From assembly GCA_965230215.1 (NCBI GenBank), contig CBDDKN010000001.1:310001-374000 (forward strand): 64,000 nucleotides of DNA, given 5' to 3'. Made by a program: the position numbers and the translations under genes. Below, piece after piece: positions 19,501 through 26,332 of the stretch. Every line of letters starts with the position of its first letter. Positions within the stretch are counted from its first letter, which is position 1. The stretch comes from RFSX01 sp965230215 (lineage in GTDB: Bacteria; Bacteroidota; Bacteroidia; Chitinophagales; Saprospiraceae). The notes beneath the pieces are model-generated. The model was given only the letters and a program-made list of their open reading frames with translations, had not been told where the DNA came from and searched no databases.

Positions 19501-20620
19501 TGCATTTGACGAGGTGATGTCAACCAATAGTTATGAACTTAAACCAAGTTACGATAAGGATTATCTCAACGGCGTATCTACTTTGGACTTGCTGTTGATA
19601 CAAAGACATATTCTGGGCTTGAGCGAATTAAGCTCGGCATACAAACTTATCGCTGCTGATATCGATAATTCAGGTGCTATTTCGGCTATAGATTTAATTC
19701 AATTAAGAAAACTAATTTTGGGTATCTATGATGACCTTCCAGAAAATGACTCTTGGGTGTTTGTTCCACAGGCACACAAGTTCATCGATGAGAAGTCTCC
19801 ATGGGATTATCCTGACTATCTGAGTATGGAATACCTGTCACAGGACGCTGTTGATGCTGATTTTGTAGCAATAAAAGTAGGTGATGTAGATAACAGCAGT
19901 TCTGTGAGATCTTCTGGTTCGATTTCAAAGAGATCTTCAGAATCAGTGTTCCTTTCCAGTAAAGATCAAAACTACAGAAAAGGTGAACTGGTCGCAGTTC
20001 CTATCATGCTTGAGGAGTCATTTGAGTTCACGGGTATGCAGTTTACATTATCTTTTGATGATGAAGCCTTGCTTTTCCAGGGTGTAGATGGTGGAGCTGT
20101 AAATATCGGACAGGAAAACTTTGCTTTGTTGAACAGCTTGCCTGGTAAGATAACATTCTCTGTAAGCAATGCACAGACCACTTCATTGGAAGCTGGAATG
20201 CGAATGTTTACGATTTATTTTGAGGCTAGCAGAAACACAAGTATAAGTGCTGCTGTAGACTTGAACTCTGAACTTACCTATGCAGAGATCTATGATGATA
20301 TGCTTAATAGCTATGATATAGACTTTGTTGTAAGGTCGTCTGAATCTAACGAATCTGAGTCTCTTAGCCTTTTCCAGAATGAACCGAACCCATTCAATGC
20401 ATCTACTTCCATCAGTTTCTATAATCCAGAAAATCAGATTATAAAACTTGAGATTATGGATGCCAATGGCAGATTGATATTTGAAGAGGAGAGAAACTTC
20501 GGTCGAGGTATGAACAAGTATGAGATATTTGCTTCTGACCTGGATGCACAAGGTATATTACTCTATAGAATTAGCAGTAATAGTACAAGTATCACCAAGA
20601 AAATGATTATGGTTAAATAA
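16550..20620 (+). CDS. Giant secreted HYR-type protein with dockerin, cohesin-like and T9SS domains, paralogue of the upstream gene (1356 aa)
   Basis: This is the shorter paralogue, 19 bp downstream of the first giant and presumably cotranscribed. The signal sequence is around residues 29-50 (ALSAQ). The ACNDLINVSINEDC opening matches the first protein from its residue ~417, so the three PKD-like modules are missing. HYR-like modules follow (FCCEDLGDTITIRLRVFDDAGN and similar). Dockerin is at about 1004-1066 (YLNGVSTLDLLLIQRHILG, DIDNSGAISAIDLIQLRK), cohesin-like at about 1133-1264, and T9SS at about 1274-1356 (NEPNPFNASTSI). No lectin domain is present. GTG 16544, ATG 16550, ATG 16595 and ATG 16634 are all possible starts; 16634 leaves a minimal signal peptide. 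Confidence 0.86.
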   Translation: MRDFYIKTYSNKNFKMTSTFINTTKCAVAGMKSYLLVGFLNIVFAAALSAQCEFINLACNDLINVSINEDCYASINADLLLENPPFGLFPDDGVNYEILLQDELGYPLIPSNQVGEDQVGMTIKASITLVPCNISCWGYIYVEDKIGPKFWNCVDGELPTIDLDCDEFSNGYVIPDPLVGSVCETIDELSFEDDTTALNCVDEFAVTITRLWTASDLAGNKTKCQQTINIRKYDLKEVIIPSDFIMSIDPDADCNESLDVSPERTGYPTGIYCPNIMYYYSDINYPQCGLQIKILRDWFVIDWCTGQSLTSGQIIKIIDDTPPRVVCELDTLMVPKASYECTAAPILNPLRVPGYDTLASVTVLDTCPEEIFVEVGFLIAEENKPQPLDSPYYNVEPNEDGVFPLPEFENSAWIRYCFSDACGNETEIPDDAIFADSLGYCCYFQLDAKDQSPPTPICEGFTKVPLGAGGLTEVLAESFDDNSYDPCGEIVHYEVRRESGSCPGYTEHGNQGWSESVHFCCEDLGDTITIRLRVFDDAGNFSECLGLVCVTDPVTPSVECPDPYVELDCGDSYRDYNLIGFPTGLDGCDAGIRIGDEYFDLSNYDLSCGIGTIIRTIEVNDAQGNLIKVCVQEIEYDADAVSTTLEPGDFEFPDDVTIDVCDSGGSLDPVFTGIPFTNKEFGCANIAITYEDSPKHTQNSNGVCYTIIREWQVVDWCNYHPSRPNEHILKASQEIRVINTAVPDFACPHDITVNTSPFECEAYVDLTVSVSSTCPTSFDLEWSIDAFSDGMADFFGLGNDASGVFPVGEHTITFTGRNKCGGNSASCTYRFTVEGDKPPVPICLAELTWSVGSGVTEVWASDFDLKSEGGCGLSDLSFSFVDPFDSNYPEAARSFSCDDIPNGIAADIPIEVFVIDEEGRYSSCLATLQLQDTGDVCPDQSNGNIVSGEIITEISEPLEQVMVELHNMQSDEYMMDMTSSNGAYAFDEVMSTNSYELKPSYDKDYLNGVSTLDLLLIQRHILGLSELSSAYKLIAADIDNSGAISAIDLIQLRKLILGIYDDLPENDSWVFVPQAHKFIDEKSPWDYPDYLSMEYLSQDAVDADFVAIKVGDVDNSSSVRSSGSISKRSSESVFLSSKDQNYRKGELVAVPIMLEESFEFTGMQFTLSFDDEALLFQGVDGGAVNIGQENFALLNSLPGKITFSVSNAQTTSLEAGMRMFTIYFEASRNTSISAAVDLNSELTYAEIYDDMLNSYDIDFVVRSSESNESESLSLFQNEPNPFNASTSISFYNPENQIIKLEIMDANGRLIFEEERNFGRGMNKYEIFASDLDAQGILLYRISSNSTSITKKMIMVK

Positions 20621-20628
20621 ATGTGTTC

Positions 20629-20636
20629 TATTTTTG
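20629..20636 (+). promoter_or_regulatory. Candidate -7 element between stop codon and terminator hairpin
   Basis: TATTTTTG fully matches TAnnTTTG. It lies 8 bp after the stop of the giant gene and just before the hairpin at 20643. A transcript from here would begin at about 20640-20641 with the hairpin as its first structure and reach the phosphoesterase ATG at 20677. Confidence 0.35.
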
Positions 20637-20642
20637 TATTCG

Positions 20643-20673
20643 AAAGCCAATCGTCTCACGATTGGCTTTTTTT
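20643..20673 (+). terminator. Intrinsic terminator after the HYR giants
   Basis: An 11-bp perfect stem, AAAGCCAATCG paired with CGATTGGCTTT, with a 5-base loop (TCTCA) and a T-tract running to 20673. It ends three bases before the ATG of the next gene, so it also sits in that gene's 5' region. Confidence 0.9.
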
Positions 20674-20676
20674 ATT

Positions 20677-21189
20677 ATGAAGAAGATTGCTTTAATATCA
20701 GATACACACGGCTTGTTAGCCCAGGATGTATTAGAACACATTGAGACCGCAGATGAGGTTTGGCATGCTGGTGATATAGGTCATATCGACCTGGTCCAGA
20801 AGCTTGAGTCATTGAAGCCTCTAAGAGCTGTCTATGGGAATATTGATGATCACACTATTCGATATTCTTGTCCGTTAAATCTCAATTTTGAATGTGAGGG
20901 TATGAAGGTATTTATGACACATATCGGTGGATATCCCGGTAGATACTCAAAAAGAGTTAGAGAGTTGCTGGATGTTTCAAAACCGGATATTTATATCTGC
21001 GGGCATTCTCATATCTGTAAAGTCATGAAAGATCACCAGCGCAATCTTATTCACCTTAATCCGGGGGCTTGTGGGATAAAAGGATTTCATCAAATCAGAA
21101 CCATGATCTTGCTTGAGATAGATGATTCAAGTATAAAACGACTGCAGATTGTGGAATTGGGGAAAAGGTCAGATGCTGGCATTAAATAA
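20677..21189 (+). CDS. YfcE/MJ0936-type metallophosphoesterase (170 aa)
   Basis: Calcineurin-like phosphoesterase of the small YfcE/MJ0936 group. These are Mn-dependent enzymes usually shown to act on phosphodiesters in vitro; the natural substrate is unknown. Metal ligands are visible in order: ISDTHG (residues 6-11), WHAGDIG (about 34-40), YGNIDDH, MTHIGGYPG and CGHSHI. The start at 20677 places SDTHG at the N-terminus as in the family. The frame is open further 5', but that part is the terminator. Confidence 0.92.
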   Translation: MKKIALISDTHGLLAQDVLEHIETADEVWHAGDIGHIDLVQKLESLKPLRAVYGNIDDHTIRYSCPLNLNFECEGMKVFMTHIGGYPGRYSKRVRELLDVSKPDIYICGHSHICKVMKDHQRNLIHLNPGACGIKGFHQIRTMILLEIDDSSIKRLQIVELGKRSDAGIK

Positions 21190-21285
21190 TGGATAATTAG
21201 CGGCCCTGAGCAATTATTTTCTTATATTTATTATGCATATAATAAGATTGAACAATTTTTACATTTACCTAAATACTATCAGATT

Positions 21286-21609
21286 ATGAAAGCTAAATTT
21301 TTATTTTTCTTCGTTGCGTTGGTTTCATTAAGCTTTGTTGCTTGTGGAGATGACGATGGTGTAGATTGTGATGAATCCTTCAACTTTGCTGTTGAATTGG
21401 AAGCAGAAGCCGATGCATTAATTGATGCTACTTTTGAGTATTCAATGGATCCTAGTACTGAAAATTGTGAAGCTTTTAAAGAAGCTTATCAGAGCTATCT
21501 TGATGCTGCTTCTCAACTTCAGGATTGTGCAGATGAAGTAGGACAAGGAGCTGAATTTCAACAAGCCTTGCAGGATGCCCAGGATGGTCTGGACTCACTG
21601 CCATGCTAA
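21286..21609 (+). CDS. Small surface-type lipoprotein (107 aa), unknown function
   Basis: The signal peptide ends in the lipobox SFVAC, with Cys20 the lipidation site. It is followed by GDDDGVD. Acidic residues directly after the lipidated Cys resemble the lipoprotein export signal that sends Bacteroidota lipoproteins to the cell surface. The mature part is acidic and helical, with Cys at 28, 59, 81 and 107 that could pair. No homologue recognised. Confidence 0.75.
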   Translation: MKAKFLFFFVALVSLSFVACGDDDGVDCDESFNFAVELEAEADALIDATFEYSMDPSTENCEAFKEAYQSYLDAASQLQDCADEVGQGAEFQQALQDAQDGLDSLPC

Positions 21610-21623
21610 TCAATTCTAAATAA

Positions 21624-21650
21624 AAAGGCCTCAAATTGAGGTCTTTTTTT
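21624..21650. terminator. Shared bidirectional terminator
   Basis: The stem is AAAGGCCTC / GAGGTCTTT (one G-U pair) with loop AAATT, followed by a T-run on the plus strand and an A-run (T-run on the minus) on the left. It serves the small lipoprotein gene on the plus strand and the PLP lyase gene that converges from the minus strand and ends at 21649. Confidence 0.85.
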
Positions 21651-22842
21651 ATGCATAAGCTATATCGATAGCCTTGTTGATATCCTCCAGAATATCTTCC
21701 AAATTTTCAATTCCTACTGAAACTCTTATCAAACCGTCGGATATCCCATGTTCTAATCTTAGCGCTCTGTCTACATTAAGGTGTGAAGATGTGGCCGGGT
21801 GGAGTAATAATGTATCTACATTTCCCAGGGTAGAAGTGATACTACAAAGTTTACATGCATTCATAAACTTTTTAGCTATTGATATATCACCATCCAGTTC
21901 AAAGCTTAGCATCGCTCCATACTGACTCATTTGTTTGGAAGCAATGTTATGATATCTGTTGTTTTCCAATCCCGGGTAGTTTACCGTTTTTACTTTTGAA
22001 TGATTATCGAGATGTTGTGCCAGACCAAGGGCATTACTGCAATGGCGATCCATTCTTACAGCAAGTGTTTTTATCCCGTTGTGTAGCAACCAGGCATCAA
22101 ACGCATTACAGTTAGTACCTGATAGTTTCATATGGTTCCAAAGTTCCTTTTTCTTGTCTAAGCTTTTAGTTATTACAGCTCCAGCAATAGAATTGCCATG
22201 ACCATTGAGAAATTTTGTTGTTGAGTATACGACATAATCCACACCGAGCAACATAGGCTTTTGTAAATAGGCTGTACAGAATGTATTGTCAATGGCTGTC
22301 AATATACCTTTCTTTTTGGCGATTCCTACCAATTGAGAAATGTCAACACATTCCAAGGTCGGATTGGTGGGGCTTTCGAAATATATCAGTTTGGCTGTGG
22401 TTTGGTTTTCAATGCACTTCTCTAGTTCATCCACGTCATTGAGATTACAATACACTACCTTAACACCAACAGGTTCCAGAATTTTTTTTATCAATTCGGT
22501 AGTGCCTCCATAAAGGCTAAATTGAGTTATAAGCGTATCTCCGGGTTTCAGAATAGTGCCCAGTAAGGTTGAAATAGCTGACATGCCTGAGCTTGTGAGC
22601 AAGGCAAACGCATCATGATCAGTCCCTAAAGCTTCCATGGCAGCCAGTTTCTCTTCAACTGTAGAAATGGTTGGATTACCATATCTGCTGTACACGAATC
22701 CCTGCTTCTCACCTGTAAACACATCTATTGAATCATCTATGTCTGAATAGGTAAAAGCAGAACTTGCATGTATGGGTAATACATGTGGTGTTCCACTACC
22801 GGTTTCTTTTTTCTCTGATACGCACAAACTGTCTATTCTCAT
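21649..22842 (-). CDS. Trans-sulfuration PLP enzyme, cystathionine gamma-synthase/lyase family (397 aa)
   Basis: Cys/Met metabolism PLP-dependent enzyme. Family landmarks are FVYSRYGNPT near residue 50, LLTSSGMSAIS, QFSLYGGTTEL, the PLP-binding Asp in TAIDNTF, and the Schiff-base lysine in VVYSTTKFLNGHGN (about residue 207). The C-terminal half has LRLEHGISDGLIRVSVGIEN. The position that is Cys in true methionine gamma-lyases (YGCT) is Gly here, so cystathionine gamma-synthase/lyase or O-acetylhomoserine sulfhydrylase activity is more likely. The exact reaction cannot be settled. It stands alone. Confidence 0.88.
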   Translation of the reverse strand: MRIDSLCVSEKKETGSGTPHVLPIHASSAFTYSDIDDSIDVFTGEKQGFVYSRYGNPTISTVEEKLAAMEALGTDHDAFALLTSSGMSAISTLLGTILKPGDTLITQFSLYGGTTELIKKILEPVGVKVVYCNLNDVDELEKCIENQTTAKLIYFESPTNPTLECVDISQLVGIAKKKGILTAIDNTFCTAYLQKPMLLGVDYVVYSTTKFLNGHGNSIAGAVITKSLDKKKELWNHMKLSGTNCNAFDAWLLHNGIKTLAVRMDRHCSNALGLAQHLDNHSKVKTVNYPGLENNRYHNIASKQMSQYGAMLSFELDGDISIAKKFMNACKLCSITSTLGNVDTLLLHPATSSHLNVDRALRLEHGISDGLIRVSVGIENLEDILEDINKAIDIAYA

Positions 22843-22883
22843 TGTTGTAAACTTGTAATCATTAAATTGTAATAAAAGTCCGA

Positions 22884-22891
22884 TATTTTTG
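22884..22891 (+). promoter_or_regulatory. Candidate -7 element for the 22931 gene
   Basis: TATTTTTG, a full TAnnTTTG match, in the spacer between the PLP lyase start (minus strand, 22842) and the barrel gene. The predicted start near 22895 would leave a leader of about 35 bases. Confidence 0.4.
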
Positions 22892-22930
22892 TTAAATCAA
22901 TTGACAGGGCACTTAAATTTTATGTTCAAT

Positions 22931-23626
22931 ATGAAAGCAATCTTTTGCAATATCAGATGGATCTCATTGTGTTTGCTATGTTTATTCGCTTCTGAGTTAC
23001 AAAGTCAAGAGGAATACATAAGTGAAGAGGAGATTCCGTTGGTTAATTTTGCAGAATTCACTCTTGATCCAGTCGTGCCATTATACAGCTTCGGAGACCT
23101 TGTTGATAAAAACCTTTTTGGGTTTTCACTGGCATACCTCAGACAGCGCAAACGCAATCGTATTGATTATTTTGGTGGCCAATTGTCCTATGCACATATC
23201 GGATCGATTACACAGAGCTTCATAGATTTTGAAGACAGGACGAGCTCTGAGATAATCAATTTGAAGTTTCTCTACCGTTATTTTCCAAATTTCTTTTTCT
23301 GGCGTATTGAGCCTTTTCTGGAATTGGGATTTGGACCTCAGGTCATTTATACATTCACGACAACCACATCCTTTCTTGACGATACAGCTAGCCTTAATTT
23401 TGAATCATCCGATTTTGGATTGGCTTATCATGCATGCTTGGGTTTTACAACCCATATTACAGGTCAAGTCTTTTTTCTTACCAAATTCAGCTTTAACGGA
23501 GGTACATCCATGAGCTATTATGTACCAGGTGAATACGTTTCAGGATTGCCATTCGATAATTTTTTCAGAGAAACCTCTTCGGTCAATTTCATTCAATGGC
23601 AATTAGGGCTAACTGTAAGTTTTTAA
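22931..23626 (+). CDS. Putative outer-membrane beta-barrel protein (231 aa)
   Basis: Not recognised by name. The N-terminus is a signal peptide (hydrophobic core LCLLCLF, end LQSQ). The mature part alternates strands with aromatic girdles (YRYFPNFFFWRIEPFLELGFG, TGQVFFLTKFSFNGG) and ends WQLGLTVSF. The terminal Phe fits a BAM-recognised beta-signal. ATGs at 22922 and 22931 are both possible starts; the latter gives the cleaner signal peptide. It sits 31 bp ahead of rluD. Confidence 0.72.
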   Translation: MKAIFCNIRWISLCLLCLFASELQSQEEYISEEEIPLVNFAEFTLDPVVPLYSFGDLVDKNLFGFSLAYLRQRKRNRIDYFGGQLSYAHIGSITQSFIDFEDRTSSEIINLKFLYRYFPNFFFWRIEPFLELGFGPQVIYTFTTTTSFLDDTASLNFESSDFGLAYHACLGFTTHITGQVFFLTKFSFNGGTSMSYYVPGEYVSGLPFDNFFRETSSVNFIQWQLGLTVSF

Positions 23627-23657
23627 GCATCTTTGAGCTGGCCCAATAAAAATATCT

Positions 23658-24671
23658 GTGGTAGAAGCACATAGAATACAAGTAGACCCCAAGCAAACGC
23701 CCATAAGATTGGACAAGTTTCTTATGGATAGAATAGAGAAGGTCTCACGTAATATTATACAAAATGGTATTGCTGATGAGATGATTCTTGTGAATGGCAA
23801 GAAGACCAAGGCAAGCTATAAAGTCAGGCCCAATGATTTGGTTCAGGTATTTTTCACAGACTTTGACCCTGAGGGTTTTGAAGTGTTACCTGAAGAAATG
23901 CCTTTGGATATAAGATATGAGGATTCAGATATCATAGTTTTATACAAACCGCCTGGTCTTGTTGTTCACCCTGGCGTAGGCAATAGAACAGGTACACTTG
24001 TGAATGGACTGACATATTACCTTCAGAATCAGAATCTCCCCGTCATGGATGGCAATCCAGCCAACAGACCGGGCCTCGTTCACCGAATAGATAAAAATAC
24101 CAGTGGTTTGCTTGTTATTGCCAAGAATGAAATGGCGATGTCAGGATTGTCAAAGCAATTCTTTGATCACAGTATTGAGAGAGAATATATCGCATTGGTT
24201 TGGGGAGCTCCAGATCCAGAAAGCGGTGTTATAGATGCCAATATTGGGAGACATCCAACGGATCGCCTCAAGCAATTTGTGTTTGGTGATGGCAGTCAAG
24301 GTAAACACGCCATCACACACTATGAAACCATTGAAGATCTTTATTATGTAAGCCTTGTAAAATGTAAGCTCGAGACTGGACGGACACATCAAATTCGTGT
24401 GCATATGGCTTACAAAGGTCATGCACTATTCAATGACGAAAAGTATGGAGGTGATAAGATTCTTAAAGGCACTGTCTTCACGCGCTATAAACAATTTGTC
24501 ATGAATTGCTTTAAGTTAATACCGAGACATGCATTGCACGCGCGATCCTTGGGTTTTATACATCCTGTTACGGGAGAGAAAATGTATTTTGAATCGGATA
24601 TGCCTGATGATATGGCAGCAGCTGTTGAAAAATGGCGAGATTATGTAAAATATCAAAAATCCAAATTGTAG
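23658..24671 (+). CDS. rluD: 23S rRNA pseudouridine synthase, RluD type (337 aa)
   Basis: Converts specific uridines of 23S rRNA to pseudouridine. An S4 RNA-binding domain (about residues 10-75; RLDKFLMDRI, MILVNGKKTKASYKVRPND) precedes the catalytic domain. The active-site Asp is in VHRIDKNTSGLLVIAKN (about 145-161), with the later motif ETGRTHQIRVHMAYKGH. The start codon is GTG at 23658: a stop lies eight codons upstream, and the first ATG falls inside the S4 domain. It directly abuts the next gene, with no intergenic bases. Confidence 0.94.
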   Translation: MVEAHRIQVDPKQTPIRLDKFLMDRIEKVSRNIIQNGIADEMILVNGKKTKASYKVRPNDLVQVFFTDFDPEGFEVLPEEMPLDIRYEDSDIIVLYKPPGLVVHPGVGNRTGTLVNGLTYYLQNQNLPVMDGNPANRPGLVHRIDKNTSGLLVIAKNEMAMSGLSKQFFDHSIEREYIALVWGAPDPESGVIDANIGRHPTDRLKQFVFGDGSQGKHAITHYETIEDLYYVSLVKCKLETGRTHQIRVHMAYKGHALFNDEKYGGDKILKGTVFTRYKQFVMNCFKLIPRHALHARSLGFIHPVTGEKMYFESDMPDDMAAAVEKWRDYVKYQKSKL

Positions 24672-25688
24672 ATGACCAGAGCGTCAGTTATTGAAGCATT
24701 TGTTAAATTGGGTGATCGCCTCAAGAACCTGGAACAAGCGAATCCAGAAATTCTTCAAACGGCCGTTGCCCGAAACCAGTGGTTTGATCAGAAATCCATA
24801 TCACAAGCTGCCCATGCTATTACAGATAACTTCCTGCAAAGAAAAAACCTGGAGGAATGGATTAGTAGTTACAGCTATCGTGACTCTGATCCTAAATCCG
24901 TTGGGTTGATTATGGCAGGTAATATTCCTCTAGTGGGCTTTCACGATCTCCTGGCGGTTTTGATAAGTGGTCATAATGCAGTCATCAAATTGTCCGATAA
25001 GGATACTGTTCTGATGAACTATGTCATTGACAGTTTGATTGAGATCGATAGTGACTTTTCAGATCGAATAAAGCTTGTAGAGAAGCTAAGTGGTTTTGAC
25101 GCAGTCATTGCGACCGGAAGCAATACCTCTGCGGTATACTTTGAAAAGTACTTTTCTGATTATCCGCACATCATAAGGAAAAACCGTCATGCTGTTGGAC
25201 TTATTCATGCTGATGATACAGCAGAGACACTTGCAGATATCGGAGGAGATATATTTACATATTTTGGCTTAGGCTGTCGCAATCTTTCTAAGATATATGT
25301 TGAAAAGGGATTTCGGCTGGAAACAATCTTTGAGATCATCGAAGACTATGAGGAGATAGTACATCATAATAAGTATAAAAACAATTACGACTACAACCAT
25401 GCGCTGTATCTTTTGAATAAGCGTTCGTTCCTCACCAACAATTATCTGCTCTTGTTGGAAGATGAGCAGATAACTTCTAGGATAGCATGTTTGAATTATA
25501 CAATGCATGATGACATTCAAAATGTAAAATCAATAATAGCTGAGAAGGCTGACGAGATACAGTTGGTGCTCTCATCACGTTCGTACCCGGACCTGCCTTC
25601 AAAGCCATTTGGATATGCGCAATCTCCTCAGCTTGATGACTATGCTGATGGTGTGGATACAATGGAATTCTTAAATCAACTGCAATGA
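24672..25688 (+). CDS. LuxC-like acyl-CoA reductase (338 aa)
   Basis: Similar to the LuxC family of NADPH-dependent fatty-acyl reductases, which turn acyl-CoA or acyl-protein thioesters into aldehydes. The nucleotide/acyl region has GLIMAGNIPLVGFHDLLAVL (about 78-97) and VIATGSNTSAVYFEKYF. The candidate catalytic Cys is Cys202 in FGLGCRNLSKIYV. It is shorter than luminous-bacteria LuxC, and there are no luciferase genes nearby. It starts directly after the rluD stop and overlaps nth by 4 bp (ATGA). A LuxE-like protein lies about 21 kb away at 46471. The physiological substrate is unknown. Confidence 0.85.
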   Translation: MTRASVIEAFVKLGDRLKNLEQANPEILQTAVARNQWFDQKSISQAAHAITDNFLQRKNLEEWISSYSYRDSDPKSVGLIMAGNIPLVGFHDLLAVLISGHNAVIKLSDKDTVLMNYVIDSLIEIDSDFSDRIKLVEKLSGFDAVIATGSNTSAVYFEKYFSDYPHIIRKNRHAVGLIHADDTAETLADIGGDIFTYFGLGCRNLSKIYVEKGFRLETIFEIIEDYEEIVHHNKYKNNYDYNHALYLLNKRSFLTNNYLLLLEDEQITSRIACLNYTMHDDIQNVKSIIAEKADEIQLVLSSRSYPDLPSKPFGYAQSPQLDDYADGVDTMEFLNQLQ

Positions 25689-26332
25689 CAAGTAAACAAC
25701 AGAATGCCAATGAGATTGCAGATATTCTGGAATCCTACTATCCGGAAGTACCCGTTCCTTTAGATCACAAAGATCCCTACACGCTTTTGATAGCTGTCCT
25801 TCTGTCTGCGCAGTGTACAGATAAGAAGGTGAATGAGATAACACCTCTTCTATTCGCGGAAGCTGACAATCCATTTGATATGGTAAAGTTGAGCATTGAA
25901 GAGATCAAAGCCATCATAAGGCCTTGTGGTTTAAGTCCGGCAAAGTCAAAGGCTATATTCAATCTCTCAAATATTCTGATCGACAAATACAATGGTGATG
26001 TACCCGATCAAATAGAATTACTTGAAGAACTTCCTGGTGTAGGACATAAAACAGCTTCCGTTGTGATGGCCCAGGCATTCGGAGTACCTGCTTTTCCGGT
26101 GGATACCCACATTCATCGACTGGCCTGGAGATGGAAATTAAGCACAGGTAAGAATGTAGCAACCACTGAGAAGCATTTGAAAGCACTATTTCCCAAAGAG
26201 AAGTGGAACAAATTGCACTTGCAGATCATCTTTTTCGGAAGAGAATTTTGTCCAGCTAAAAAGCATGATCCTGAAGCTTGTCCAATTTGTAGCAAGTATG
26301 GGAGACGCAGTATGTTTAAAAAGGGTAGTTGA
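25685..26332 (+). CDS. nth: Endonuclease III-type DNA glycosylase/AP lyase (215 aa)
   Basis: Base-excision-repair glycosylase for oxidised pyrimidines. The helix-hairpin-helix LEELPGVGHKTASVV carries catalytic Lys122, and the catalytic Asp is Asp140 in FPVDTHIHRLAWRW. The C-terminus retains only C189-x9-C199-x2-C202 and no fourth Cys, whereas the canonical 4Fe-4S motif is C-x6-C-x2-C-x5-C. The cluster is therefore probably lost or altered. It overlaps the upstream reductase by 4 bp and the convergent tamL by 17 bp. Confidence 0.92.
   Translation: MTSKQQNANEIADILESYYPEVPVPLDHKDPYTLLIAVLLSAQCTDKKVNEITPLLFAEADNPFDMVKLSIEEIKAIIRPCGLSPAKSKAIFNLSNILIDKYNGDVPDQIELLEELPGVGHKTASVVMAQAFGVPAFPVDTHIHRLAWRWKLSTGKNVATTEKHLKALFPKEKWNKLHLQIIFFGREFCPAKKHDPEACPICSKYGRRSMFKKGS

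Noticed and set aside
21649..22842. Assignment as methionine gamma-lyase
   Set aside because: The position of the lyase-specific Cys is Gly (YGGT), so only the wider trans-sulfuration family is supported.
24672..25688. Bioluminescence (lux) operon
   Set aside because: Only LuxC-like and LuxE-like genes are present, far apart, and no luciferase or luxD homologue is in the window.
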